Notes: a model not told the origin generated them from the letters alone. A stretch of DNA of 64,000 bases from Polyangiaceae bacterium (GCA_025937895.1 JAICQL010000010.1:1-64000); one strand, 5' to 3'. Positions 17,229-26,223 are shown, counted from the stretch's first letter. Numbers and translations are program-made.

Positions 17229-17573
17229 GGCGCTCTCCCATGATGTACGTCCCTCACACGAGCCCGTGGTCGAGAGGCCCCTGGGCCCAGGTAACGCTGC
17301 CCATCTTAGCTCGCGCTAAGAGCGAGCTTGCGTAGCTTCGTGGGGCGCTCCCGGCGGGCGGGGTGCAACGGGCCCTCGGGCGTTAAGGAGACCAGCTCTC
17401 CTCAGCGGGGCAACTTGCAAGGCAGGGGGCGTCTGTAGCTGCCGGCGATCCGCCCGCTTTCTACAATTTCCGTTCGCAAGGGGCTGCGTATGCGGGCGCT
17501 GGTACGGGCGCTTCGTGCCGCTTCGCGAGCTGGCGAGCAAGCAGGCTCGATGAGCCTTTCACAGGAGGCAGCA
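17229..17573. promoter_or_regulatory. Divergent intergenic region with overlapping inverted repeats
   Basis: This 345-base region between the cupin and CHAP genes shows no gene. CTTAGC/GCTAAG (17305-17310 and 17315-17320, 4-base gap) overlaps AGCTCGC/GCGAGCT (17308-17314 and 17322-17328), so one hairpin excludes the other. A strong AGGAGG at 17563-17568 serves the start at 17574. Confidence 0.45.
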
Positions 17574-18674
17574 ATGACGAGCGCAAGAACGGAGTGGGAA
17601 CCCACGGCATCTCCGCGGGCCAAAAATGCTGGTGGCCGGGCACGGTCCGCCGCCGTTTCATCCAGCTCATCCAGCTCATCCAGAGCAGCAGCGGCACAGG
17701 AGCTGAGCTTCGCTCGCCTGGACGGCTTGCACCTGAAGCTGCGCAAGACAGGAGCTGGACGCTACGCGCTGGGCGTGGACTTCGAGCTCAGCGGCGATGG
17801 GGTAAAGCTCGGAGCCGCAAAGCCGCAGGCGGATGAAGCGCCCGAGCTCGAAGAGAGCTCGCCGGGGCTGATGCAGGCGTCTGCTGGCACGGACGAAGAG
17901 GCGCTCGGCCTGGCCGAGGAGGAGGCCCTGTTGGCCGCCGATGATGGCGAAGAAGGCCTGGCCATCGAAGATGAAGGGGACGAGGAGGGGGAGCTCTTGA
18001 CCTCCGCCGGTGAGACCTTTGCCGGCGACCTCGAGCAGAGCGAGAGCGCGCAGGAGCCGCGCTGGCCCAACAGGCTTCCGGTGCCGGACGGGGTCCTGGA
18101 GATCTCGCAGGCCCCCGCACTCTTTGAAGAGACAGCCGGCGACGAGGAAGAAGACGAGGCGGGCCTGCTGGGCGCCGAGGAGGCCGACCCAGCGCTGCAA
18201 GCGGTGGAGAAGATGCTCGCCGAGGCCAGAAAGAGCATCGGCCTGGGCGAGAGCCCGCCCGGCTCCAACCACAACAAGATCACCGTCTGGTACAACAAGA
18301 ACATCGCCAAGATCGGCAATGGGCCCTGGTGCAACATGGCCGTGACGTATTGGGCCGGGCACAGCACGAATCTGCCTGCCATCCTGGCAGGCAAGAACAT
18401 CGGGTACGCCTACACCGTGGCCCATGCCCAGAAGTTCAAGAAGAAGGGCCTCTGGCACACCGGGGTGGCGGGGATCAAGGCGGGCGACGTCGTGTTCTTC
18501 GACTGGAAGGGCTCGCACTCCATCGCGAACGTCGACCACGTGGGGGTCGTCGAGAAGGTGGAGGGCAAGAAGATCATCACCATCGAGGGCAACACCACCG
18601 GCAACAAGTGCCGCCGCGTGGTGCGCGATGCGAAGTTCATCGCCGGCTACGGCCGCCCTGCCTACGGACAGTAG
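17574..18674 (+). CDS. CHAP-domain peptidoglycan hydrolase with acidic N-terminal region
   Basis: 366 aa from the ATG at 17574, five bases after a perfect AGGAGG; longer in-frame starts lack this. Residues 29-36 are eight serines. Residues 51-75 (GLHLKLRKTGAGRYALGVDF and on) resemble the N-terminus of the next protein. Residues ~85-215 are very rich in Glu/Asp. A CHAP amidase/endopeptidase domain fills the last ~140 residues, with Cys253 (GPWCNMAV), His322 (NVDHVGVVE) and an acidic/Asn residue in IEGNT. There is no signal peptide. CHAP enzymes cleave peptidoglycan peptides. With the GH19-like neighbour 44 bases on, it may be a delivered lytic effector or an autolysin. Confidence 0.85.
   Translation: MTSARTEWEPTASPRAKNAGGRARSAAVSSSSSSSSRAAAAQELSFARLDGLHLKLRKTGAGRYALGVDFELSGDGVKLGAAKPQADEAPELEESSPGLMQASAGTDEEALGLAEEEALLAADDGEEGLAIEDEGDEEGELLTSAGETFAGDLEQSESAQEPRWPNRLPVPDGVLEISQAPALFEETAGDEEEDEAGLLGAEEADPALQAVEKMLAEARKSIGLGESPPGSNHNKITVWYNKNIAKIGNGPWCNMAVTYWAGHSTNLPAILAGKNIGYAYTVAHAQKFKKKGLWHTGVAGIKAGDVVFFDWKGSHSIANVDHVGVVEKVEGKKIITIEGNTTGNKCRRVVRDAKFIAGYGRPAYGQ
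17658..17684 (+). repeat. Three 9-bp tandem repeats encoding the poly-Ser tract
   Basis: TCATCCAGC occurs twice and TCATCCAGA once, in tandem inside the CHAP gene. The unit is a multiple of three, so copy-number change would lengthen the serine tract without shifting the frame. Confidence 0.6.
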
Positions 18675-18718
18675 CGGACATCTGGCGCAGCGGCTGCAAA
18701 GGCTCTTTCCAGGCTGCT

Positions 18719-20749
18719 ATGGCGACGATGAATTCAATGAACGGCGGCGCGCTCTGGCCGCGGACCGCGCGCGAGCCCGGCGGGCAGCAGCTGCCTGCCG
18801 GCTTCGAGGAGGCGGAGCTCGAGCTGCGCCAGCAGCCGGCGGGGCACTGGAGCATGGCGCTCGAGCTCGGGCTTGCCCTCGACGAGCCCGCCAGTGACTC
18901 CCTCCAGGAGGGGCTCGCGGAGCCGGCGGCGGATACGCTCCTGCCGCTGGCAGCTGCCGCGCCACGCCCTCCGTGGAAGTTCGAGCGCAAAGCCTTCTAC
19001 CAGGGCTACGCCAGGGTGTTCTCGAAGCTCGATGCCCGGCAGACCGAGGGCTTGAACGAGCTGCTCGGCGCCGCCGAGGCGGACACCGAGCTGACTGACC
19101 TGCGCTGGCTGGCGTACATGCTGGCCACCGTGCAACACGAGTGCGCGGGCACCTGGCGGCCCATCGAGGAATACGGCAAGGGCGCGGGGCGGCCCTACGG
19201 CAAGCCGGTGGTGGTGGTCGACCCGCAGGGAAAGAAATATCGCAACGTCTACTACGGCCGCGGCTACGTGCAGCTCACGTGGAAGAGCAACTACGAGAAG
19301 CTGGGCAAGTTGCTCGGCAACCGCCTGCTCTACGAGCCGAAGCTGGCGCTGCAGCCAGTGATTGCTTACCGCATCATGTCCCTGGGCATGCGGCGCCGCC
19401 TGTTCACGGGCAAGAAGCTCGGCGACTACCTGCGGCAGGGCAAGACGGACTACGTCAACGCGCGCAGGATCATCAACGCGCTCGACCAGGCGCAGAAGCT
19501 GGCGAAAAACGCGGTGCAGCTGGAGAAGCTGCTGCGCAGCAGCCTGGTGTCTGAGGCCAGGCAGCCAGCTGGCGGCCTGCTCGCGAGCACGGCCGTGGCG
19601 GCGGGCAAGGCTTCGGCGCAGTACCAGGATGAGTCGAAGTGGCTCGCGATGTTCGACGGCAGCCCCCGCCTGAGCTGGGACGGGCTGGAGCTCAATCGCA
19701 AGGCAGAGCGCTCACAGACGGCCGATGGCTTCAACATTCCAGTGAAACACGAGCCGCAGCTGTTGCGCTGGAGCAAGGGCGACGCCAGCACCCTGAAGTG
19801 GCGCCCGCAGGGCATCACCGGTTCTCGTGAAGCAGGGAGCCCGGAGCGAGCGCGCTGGCTCGTGATCAGCTGGTACGGCAGGAAAGAGGCCGACAACGCC
19901 CAGCGTGGCGCGCGCATCTCGCTGCTGGACTATGTGCCCGATTCGCCTTCTCACCTGAGGTACCGGCACGTGCTCCTGGTCCAGAACGCTGCCAACCGCG
20001 AGAACCCCGAGCTGTTCCACCTGCCGGATGGCGCACCCGCGTACCAGCAGCACGCCGGCTTTGCGCCGGTCACGGTCCATGCCGGCGGCATCGCGTGGGT
20101 GGGCAACCTGCTGTATGTGGCCGACACCACGCTTGGCTTGCGAGTGTTTGATCTCACTCGCCTGCACCCGGCCGTGGAGGATTCGACCGGCAACCGTTGC
20201 GGCCGCGAGGGCGGCGCGATGTATGCCTTCAACTATCGCTACGTGTTGCCGCAGGTCGGCTACTACCGCATGAAGGGCACCGCGCCGCACTCCTTCGTGT
20301 CCGTCGGCTCCAGCGGGGACGAGCGCTGCTTGTGGACGGGCCAGTATCTACAAAAGGCCACGCAGGGCACGCCGATGCTGTTCGCGTGGCGCTTGCAACC
20401 CGATGGGCACATCGAGACCAGCGGCCCACTGGCAGAGCTCCAGCCCAACGACGGTGGCGGGCGCGCCTACAACATGCAGGGTGCGTATCATGCGGCGGGT
20501 GCCAGCTGGCTCTCCGTCACCGGCCGCTCCGCGTACAAGGGCTCCACGGCGCGCCTGATCACGCAGGCCGAGAAGGCCAAAGGCGTGCGCTGGCGCTGGC
20601 CACATGGCGCCGAAGACCTGTACCTGGAGGCAGACACCAACACGCTCTGGTGTCTCACCGAATATACGGCGGGCGAGAGCCCGGGCGAGCGCTTCGTGTT
20701 TGGGGCCAGCTTGCCCAGCTACGGCGCCAACCTGCACCCCGCGGCGTGA
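18719..20749 (+). CDS. GH19 chitinase/lysozyme-like hydrolase with C-terminal propeller-like domain
   Basis: 676 aa from the ATG at 18719 (ATGs at 18728 and 18737 are alternatives). Residues ~30-55 (EAELELRQQPAGHWSMALEL) resemble the segment before the acidic region of the CHAP protein. A GH19-type lysozyme/chitinase domain spans ~85-290, with the catalytic Glu in VQHECAG (141) and the signature YYGRGYVQLTWKSNY (~178-192). The C-terminal ~340 residues match a domain seen in secreted actinobacterial proteins, with WRPQGIT, VHAGGIAW and LYVADTTLGLRVFDL, probably beta-propeller. There is no Sec signal. It probably acts on glycan strands with the CHAP enzyme; a non-Sec export route would be needed. 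Confidence 0.85.
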   Translation: MATMNSMNGGALWPRTAREPGGQQLPAGFEEAELELRQQPAGHWSMALELGLALDEPASDSLQEGLAEPAADTLLPLAAAAPRPPWKFERKAFYQGYARVFSKLDARQTEGLNELLGAAEADTELTDLRWLAYMLATVQHECAGTWRPIEEYGKGAGRPYGKPVVVVDPQGKKYRNVYYGRGYVQLTWKSNYEKLGKLLGNRLLYEPKLALQPVIAYRIMSLGMRRRLFTGKKLGDYLRQGKTDYVNARRIINALDQAQKLAKNAVQLEKLLRSSLVSEARQPAGGLLASTAVAAGKASAQYQDESKWLAMFDGSPRLSWDGLELNRKAERSQTADGFNIPVKHEPQLLRWSKGDASTLKWRPQGITGSREAGSPERARWLVISWYGRKEADNAQRGARISLLDYVPDSPSHLRYRHVLLVQNAANRENPELFHLPDGAPAYQQHAGFAPVTVHAGGIAWVGNLLYVADTTLGLRVFDLTRLHPAVEDSTGNRCGREGGAMYAFNYRYVLPQVGYYRMKGTAPHSFVSVGSSGDERCLWTGQYLQKATQGTPMLFAWRLQPDGHIETSGPLAELQPNDGGGRAYNMQGAYHAAGASWLSVTGRSAYKGSTARLITQAEKAKGVRWRWPHGAEDLYLEADTNTLWCLTEYTAGESPGERFVFGASLPSYGANLHPAA

Positions 20750-20770
20750 GCGGCTGCGCGGACCGCGGCC

Positions 20771-21139
20771 TCAGGGCTTGTCGGGAACGCGCCCGAGGGT
20801 GAGGACGAAGACACTATCGGCCAGCGCCACCACCTCGTGCCGGACCCGTGCTTGCAGCATGAGCAGGTGCCCCGCCGGCAGCTCCAGCGCGCGTTCCGGC
20901 AGCTCCAGCCGCAGCTTGCCGGAGAGGACCTGGACGGTGGCGGTCTCCAGCGCCACGTGCTCCGCCATGCGGCTGCCCGCGCTCATGACGATCAGCACCA
21001 CCCGCAGATCCGGCAGGCGCACGAGGGTGCGCGCCGTGTGCCCATTCTGAGCCAGCTCGGGCTCCGTGCGCATTTGTTGCTCGAGCGCGAGCAGATCAAA
21101 CTCCACGCCTTGCTCCGACGCCTCGGGCGGATGCCGCAT
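20771..21139 (-). CDS. Small cupin-like protein
   Basis: 122 aa from the ATG at 21139, with AGGAGT five bases upstream. Predicted beta-barrel: VVLIVMSAGSRMAEHVALETATVQVLSG, then LELPAGHLLMLQARVRHEV. Most metal-binding residues of cupin motif 1 are missing (one His, one Glu), so it may not bind metal. The function is unknown; such cupins often bind small ligands or act as anti-sigma-type sensors. It converges with the GH19 gene. Confidence 0.7.
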   Translation of the reverse strand: MRHPPEASEQGVEFDLLALEQQMRTEPELAQNGHTARTLVRLPDLRVVLIVMSAGSRMAEHVALETATVQVLSGKLRLELPERALELPAGHLLMLQARVRHEVVALADSVFVLTLGRVPDKP

Positions 21140-21302
21140 GATGACTCCTGTTCCTCTGGGCTCGAGCGCCCAGCTCCAGTTTGTAGCTGGAATGCGCCTG
21201 CGGCGCCATGCGCCGGGCCGTCGCGCCCGGGCCATGGTTCATCTTTGCCTCACTCACCGCTGCAGCTGTGCACCCGCGCGAGTGGTGCACTAGAGCAAGG
21301 AG

Positions 21303-21875
21303 GTGGGCCGCAGGAAGGCTTGGACAGGCGCTCGGCTGTACACGATCGGTCACTCCACGCGCACGCTCGAGGAGCTGGCCAGCCTGTTGCGCGGCTTCGA
21401 GGTGGGCATCCTGGTCGATGTGCGCAGCTTTCCTCGCTCGCGCAGCAATCCGCAGTTCAACACGGATGTTCTGCCCGACGCTCTGCGGCCCTGGGAGCTG
21501 CGCTACGCGCACCTGCCCAAGCTCGGCGGCCGGCGGCGCGCGCGCCCGGATTCGAGCAACACCGGCTGGCGCAACACCAGCTTTCGTGGCTACGCCGACC
21601 ACATGCTGACGGCCGAGTTCGAGGCGGGGCTCTCCGAGCTGCAGCAGCTGCTCGAGCAGGGGACACCGGCCTTGATGTGCGCCGAGGCGGTGCCCTGGCG
21701 CTGCCACCGCTCGCTGATCGCCGATGCGCTCACCGCCCGCGGCGCGCAGGTGATTCACCTGACCGGAAACGCGCGGGCTGCGCCGCACCGCATGACGCCA
21801 TTTGCGCTGGTGGAAGGCGGGCGGGTCACGTATCCGGGCACGCCGCAGCTGCCGCTGGAGCTCGAGCGGTCGTGA
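21303..21875 (+). CDS. DUF488 family protein
   Basis: 190 aa. It contains YTIGHSTRTLEELASLL, LVDVRSFPRSRSNPQFN and CAEAVPWRCHRSLIADAL, the hallmarks of DUF488. The GTG at 21303 is the only start in frame before the conserved region, but its ribosome site overlaps (AGGAGGTG), so the true start is uncertain. DUF488 members are small cytosolic alpha/beta proteins of unknown biochemical role with a conserved Cys (here CAEAVPWRCH). It is convergent with the HAD-HerA gene, 15 bases between stops. Confidence 0.85.
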   Translation: MGRRKAWTGARLYTIGHSTRTLEELASLLRGFEVGILVDVRSFPRSRSNPQFNTDVLPDALRPWELRYAHLPKLGGRRRARPDSSNTGWRNTSFRGYADHMLTAEFEAGLSELQQLLEQGTPALMCAEAVPWRCHRSLIADALTARGAQVIHLTGNARAAPHRMTPFALVEGGRVTYPGTPQLPLELERS

Positions 21876-21890
21876 GCGCTCCGCCCTAGA

Positions 21891-23606
21891 CTAGGCAGGC
21901 AGGATGTAGCGGCGATCGATCGCGTCGCGGATGCGGCTGACGCTCTCGGCCATGGTCAGGCCGCGGGTTTGTTCCACGTCAGCAACTTCGCGCGCCAGGT
22001 CGTCGTCCTTGATCGCCTCGCGCAGCCACCTGGAGTAGTCCCCCGCGTGCAGGTGAAAGCGCCAGGTGTCCTCGTCCACGCCAGCGGCGAGGTCGCAGAA
22101 GGAGGCCAGGTTGACCGCCCGCAGCCGCAGCTGCCCGCGCGGCCCGCGAAAGATGAAGCTCTTGTGGCCCAGGTTGCCCTCCGCGTATTTGCGCAGGTGG
22201 CGCAGCCGCTCACCCCGCGCCGGCACGCTCTTGGCCTCGATCAGCTCTCCTGCCGCTGACCGCTGCCAGATCACCACGTCGTCTCGGCCTCGCTGCCGCG
22301 GCCGGCTGGGCAGGGGCGGAGCGGCGAGATCGAGCGCCGTGGCAAACTCCTGGAGCGTGAGCTCCGGCAAGGGGCCCGCCACCACCAGCGTGTCTGCCAG
22401 CTCCAGCACGGAGCGCGCCACCTCCCGGGGCCGGTGAGTGATGAAGATGGCCTCGCCCAGCACTTTCGGCAAGGTGAGCCCGGCCAGACCCCAGCCCGCG
22501 GGAAACAGATGGTGCACCTCGTCGATGACGATCCAGTGAGGGCGGCCCGTGCGGGCGCGCATCGCCAGCAGCCGCGGCACCAGCTGCCCGAAGTAGTCAG
22601 GCCGCTCTCTGAGCGAGATGCCCAGCAGATTCACCACCACGTTCATCGCCGGATCTGCCAGCACGTCGAGCACCTCTTCCAGGAGCGGCGCCCGCGAGCG
22701 CGTGCCCAGGGTCACCAGCTGATCGAGCGTGCCGTAGTCCCCCTCGGGGTCGATGATGCAGAGCTGGAAGTTTCTCTCGATGAAGCGCTCGATCAAGCCT
22801 GTGGCAAAGGTCGACTTGCCAGCGCCGGAGCGCCCGGAAATGAGGATGTTCTGACCATAAGCGCGGAACGTGACCGGGCTGCCGTCCTCCAGCAGGGCCA
22901 GAGTCAGCGCCTCGCCGGTGCCGCCCGGGCTGCGGCTGGCGAGGTCATCCGCGATGAGCTCGTCGATGAGCTCCACGGCGCCCGCCTCGGCGGCGCTCCG
23001 CGTCGTGAAGTCGACGGCGGCCCTGAGCGAGCCCACGGCGCTGGCCACCGCCACCGAACACTCACAAGCTTGCAGGAACGAGTGATCGTTGTCGCCACTG
23101 CCCATGCCCACGACCTCGTGAAAGGAGAGCCCGAGCCTGCCGAGCGCCCACCCGAGCCCGGTGGCCTTGTTGACCCCCGAGGGCAGCACCATCACCGCCT
23201 GGCGATTGAACACAATCTGCAGCTCCAGATTCAGCTCGGAGATACCGCGCAGCACCTGCTCTTCGCGTGGGCGCCAGGTGGCGAGGATGCGCCGCCCCAC
23301 GGTCAGGGGCGTGACTCCCTGCCGCTTCAGATGCTCCGTCAGGGCTGGGGGAACCGGCTGGCACAGCTCGACGAGCTCGCGCGTGGCGGGCCAGTACACC
23401 ACGGCGCCGTTCTCCAGCACCACCGCGCTGAACAGCTCCAGCTCGGGACAGGAGCGCTTCAGATCCTCCAGCGTGCGACCTGTCGCCAGGATGCAACGGC
23501 GCCCCGTGGAGCGCAGCCGCTGCAGGGCTGTGATGACCGCCCCGCTCAGCCGCTCGTTGCTCGCCAGCGTGCCATCGTAGTCACAGGCAAGTGCCAGATA
23601 TCGCAT
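21891..23606 (-). CDS. HAD phosphatase fused to HerA-like ATPase
   Basis: 571 aa, ATG at 23606 with AGGAG upstream. Residues 1-~220 are a Cof/SPP-type HAD hydrolase: ACDYDGTLASN (nucleophile Asp9, acid Asp11), ATGRT, VNKATGLGWAL and MGSGDNDHSFLQ. Residues ~245-440 are a HerA/DUF87-type ATPase: Walker A SGRSGAGKST (~258-266), IIDPEGDY, and Walker B HWIVIDEVHHL. The last ~100 residues are an uncharacterised alpha/beta domain (HLRKYAEGNLGHKSFIFRG). Joining a sugar-phosphatase-like domain to a translocase-like ATPase is odd. DNA or nucleotide processing is possible, but no defence partner lies beside it. Confidence 0.85.
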   Translation of the reverse strand: MRYLALACDYDGTLASNERLSGAVITALQRLRSTGRRCILATGRTLEDLKRSCPELELFSAVVLENGAVVYWPATRELVELCQPVPPALTEHLKRQGVTPLTVGRRILATWRPREEQVLRGISELNLELQIVFNRQAVMVLPSGVNKATGLGWALGRLGLSFHEVVGMGSGDNDHSFLQACECSVAVASAVGSLRAAVDFTTRSAAEAGAVELIDELIADDLASRSPGGTGEALTLALLEDGSPVTFRAYGQNILISGRSGAGKSTFATGLIERFIERNFQLCIIDPEGDYGTLDQLVTLGTRSRAPLLEEVLDVLADPAMNVVVNLLGISLRERPDYFGQLVPRLLAMRARTGRPHWIVIDEVHHLFPAGWGLAGLTLPKVLGEAIFITHRPREVARSVLELADTLVVAGPLPELTLQEFATALDLAAPPLPSRPRQRGRDDVVIWQRSAAGELIEAKSVPARGERLRHLRKYAEGNLGHKSFIFRGPRGQLRLRAVNLASFCDLAAGVDEDTWRFHLHAGDYSRWLREAIKDDDLAREVADVEQTRGLTMAESVSRIRDAIDRRYILPA

Positions 23607-23791
23607 GCTACTGCTCCTAACGCTGTCAGGTCCGCGCTCCAGGCGGCTCTGCTTGGCGCATCGTGCCGCCCCACCGGCAGCGCAAGCCCCGGAATGCGCC
23701 CCGCATACCGCTGAGGAGGTACGGATGTTGCTAGCTCACTCCAGCATACCTCGCGGCGCGAGCCCTGGCGCAGCACGATGGGAGTTTCCAG

Positions 23792-24139
23792 ATGTCGGAT
23801 GACGATAAGCTCTACCCGCAGGCTACGCGGGAAACCTCGGAGCTCCGGGAGCGCCTCGCGCCCGGGCCCGCCGAGTCATTTCGCAACTTCAGCAAGAGCG
23901 TCTTTGCGGACGGGGCACTGCCGGCGAAGACGAAGCAGCTCATCGCCGTGGCAGTGGCGCACGTGACGCAATGTCCCTATTGCATCAGGGGCCACACGAA
24001 GGCGGCGCTGCGGCACGGTGCCACCGCGGAGGAGCTGATGGAGGCGATCTGGGTTGCGGCGGAGATGCGCGCCGGTGGTGCCTATGCGCACTCCACGGTG
24101 GCTCTGGACGAGATCGCGCGGCACGGCACGGGTCGCTGA
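23792..24139 (+). CDS. AhpD/carboxymuconolactone decarboxylase-like protein
   Basis: 115 aa, ATG at 23792 after GGGAG. The AhpD core is clear: LIAVAVAHVTQCPYCIRGHTKAAL, with Cys61, Cys64 and His68 forming the peroxidase-type active site, and AEELMEAIWVAAEMRAGGAYAH after it. Such proteins reduce peroxides or act as thiol-disulphide carriers in the cytosol. It is divergent from the HAD-HerA gene (185 bases between starts), and the next gene is on the other strand, so it is probably monocistronic. Confidence 0.9.
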   Translation: MSDDDKLYPQATRETSELRERLAPGPAESFRNFSKSVFADGALPAKTKQLIAVAVAHVTQCPYCIRGHTKAALRHGATAEELMEAIWVAAEMRAGGAYAHSTVALDEIARHGTGR

Positions 24140-24216
24140 GCGCGCCGAGGCTTCAAAGGGCCCCGAAGTCATGGAGAGTGCCGTGTGGCAGAGGCTCGGC
24201 CCCCCTGAACCCGAGC

Positions 24217-25611
24217 TCAAGGCTTTGCGCTGGCGTCGTCTCGTGGTGGGCGCGAGCCGCTGCTGCGATCCTCATTGTCACGCACGAGGCGCGCCAGCGA
24301 GCGCACGAAGGCAGCTACCCACGGGTTGCGATCGAGCTCGAGGGTGAGCGCCTTGCCGGTGATGAGCTTGAGGGTGACCTCGTCGACCGCCTTCACCGTG
24401 GCGCTGCGGGTGCCACCGGTGAACACCGCCATCTCGCCGAACACCGCGCCCGCCGACAGGCGACGGATCAGCGTCTCCTTGCCGTCGATGAGCTTGTACA
24501 CGTCGCACGAGCCGGACTCGATCAGGTAAGCGGTGTCGCCGCCTTCGCCCTCGGTCACGATGGCCTGCCCGGGCGCGTACACGCGCGTCTCGAACCAGCC
24601 GCCGCCGTCTAGGAACTGCTCCAGCTCGGCGCGCAGCGCAGTCACCGTGGGGTAGCGATCCTCGCGGCGCGGGGCCAGCGCCTTGCCGGCGATGCGGCAC
24701 AGCTCGGGCGGCAGCTGCGGCCAGATCGGGCTGTGCGTGGGGCTCGTCCAGGGGCGGCTGTTGCTCTTGCCCACGAGCAAGCGCTGGTTATTTGGCGGCT
24801 CGCCCACCAGGATCTCGCACAGGATGCCGCCCAGGCCGAACACGTCGGTGCGCTCGTCGATCTCGTCGAGCAGCCCGAACATCTGCTCCGGCGCCATGTA
24901 AGCGGGCGTGCCGCGCGCCTGACCCGACTCCAAGGTGTGGCCCTCCGAGCGCACGAGCGAGTCATGATCGTTGGCGGGCTCGCTGCTGGCGCTCTCCCCC
25001 GAGGGCGGCGGCGCCGTGCTGCGCGAGCCGGAGAGCCCGGCAGCGGGTGGAGCCGAGCTGCGCGCGCGGTCGGTCATGAGCAGCGCCATGCCCCAGTCCA
25101 TCAGGTAGATCTGGCCGTGATCGCCCACCATCACGTTCTCGGGCTTGATGTCGCAGTGGATGACCCCGCGCCGGTGGGCGAAGGAGAGCGCGTCACACAG
25201 GCGCAGCACGATCTGCACCAGGTAGCGCAGGCGATCGAGCGGCTGCGCCGGCTGGCGCTCCCTGCGCAAGAGCTCCGCCAGGGTCTTGCCCGCGATCCAC
25301 TTCATCACCAGGAAAGGGCTGCGCTCGCCATCGCCGAAGTCATAGATGGGGACGATGTTCGGGTGATCGAGCTGCCCGGTGACCCGAGCCTCCTGCGCGA
25401 ACTCGGCCAGCACCCGCTCGTCGCGCTCCAGGTCCGGGCGCAGCACCTTGATCGCCACCTTGCGCCCGATCACCGGATCGCGCGCGCCCAGGATGACCCC
25501 GACGCCGCCGCGATTGATCTCGCTCAGCCAGCGATAGCGCTCCGCGGACTCACCCAGCTGCGCTGCCCCCACCGCGTTGTCTTCTTCGTCCGGCACTGCT
25601 TCTTCCGCCAC
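24217..25611 (-). CDS. Ser/Thr protein kinase with cyclic-nucleotide-binding domain
   Basis: 464 aa, GTG at 25611. The N-terminal kinase domain (~27-330) has the glycine loop INRGGVGVIL, VAIKVL (lysine), HCDIKPENV (HRD replaced by HCD, catalytic Asp kept) and LMDWG in place of DFG. A Ser/Pro-rich insertion sits in the activation segment (~175-215) before GTPAYMAPEQ. The C-terminal ~110 residues are a cNMP-binding domain (GQAIVTEGEGGDTAYLIESG, FGEMAVFTGGTRSATV). There is no membrane segment. Cyclic nucleotide probably gates kinase output; the window's class III cyclase is a candidate source, unproven. Confidence 0.9.
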   Translation of the reverse strand: MAEEAVPDEEDNAVGAAQLGESAERYRWLSEINRGGVGVILGARDPVIGRKVAIKVLRPDLERDERVLAEFAQEARVTGQLDHPNIVPIYDFGDGERSPFLVMKWIAGKTLAELLRRERQPAQPLDRLRYLVQIVLRLCDALSFAHRRGVIHCDIKPENVMVGDHGQIYLMDWGMALLMTDRARSSAPPAAGLSGSRSTAPPPSGESASSEPANDHDSLVRSEGHTLESGQARGTPAYMAPEQMFGLLDEIDERTDVFGLGGILCEILVGEPPNNQRLLVGKSNSRPWTSPTHSPIWPQLPPELCRIAGKALAPRREDRYPTVTALRAELEQFLDGGGWFETRVYAPGQAIVTEGEGGDTAYLIESGSCDVYKLIDGKETLIRRLSAGAVFGEMAVFTGGTRSATVKAVDEVTLKLITGKALTLELDRNPWVAAFVRSLARLVRDNEDRSSGSRPPRDDASAKP

Positions 25612-26223
25612 TGCTACGCCTGAGCTCTAGTCCGACTTGTCGAGTGTTTCGCGATCTTCACTGCTTTGCTCGGGGCGCTGGCTCGAAGCGAGTGCGCGCA
25701 TGGCAGCGCAGCAGCGATGATGCGCGCATGGTAGCCGCTGGCGCTCTCGCGATCGCAGCAAAAAGGCGGCAAGTGACCGGTCCCGTGGCCTGCCTTCGCG
25801 CGCGGCGCGCCAGACGAGCCTTGCGGCGCGATCGGCCGAATGCTGAGCGCGGGGCGCCAGAGCTGCGCCTGCAGCACCGCCAGCATGGCCGGAGCGCGAT
25901 CAGAAAACAGCGAGCGCAAAGGCCGCCGTAGCCGGTGCGGCGCGCCCGGTGCCGACAGCTCCCCCGCGCTCACACGGAACGCCGTGACCGCGCTGGCCTC
26001 GAGCCGCGACACGTGCACGAAGAGCTCACCCACGTCTGCATCCGCGAGCTGCGAGCCGGGAGCCGCTGCCGGAGGCGCACGCATGCGCCCGGGAGGACCG
26101 AGCTCACGAGAGCAGCTGCGGGGAGGGCAGGTAGCTGCGCGGAGGGCAACGGCAGGCCCAGAGGCAGCCGGGGGACGGGTATCCGCCGACCCTCGAGCGT
26201 GCTACGCGAGGCGGACCGGAGCG
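25612..26223. other. Intergenic region without a convincing gene
   Basis: Some 610 bases between the divergent kinase and DoxX-like genes. A - strand open frame (25614-26084) and a + strand extension of the DoxX frame are both open, but neither shows a family motif and their amino-acid make-up is atypical. The region should carry the two promoters. No repeats were noticed. Confidence 0.5.

Noticed and set aside
21885-21895. CCTAGACTAGG palindrome between convergent genes
   Set aside because: Only 5-bp arms; too short to call a terminator or site.
21891-23606. Anti-phage defence system around the HAD-HerA gene
   Set aside because: No nuclease, toxin or restriction gene is adjacent; flanking genes are a DUF488 and an AhpD-like gene.
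22434-23714. Long + strand open frame across the HAD-HerA gene
   Set aside because: Antisense shadow of a gene with intact HAD and Walker motifs; no family features.
25614-26084. A 156-codon - strand open frame before the cNMP kinase gene
   Set aside because: No motif, atypical amino-acid use in its second half and no ribosome site; kept as intergenic.
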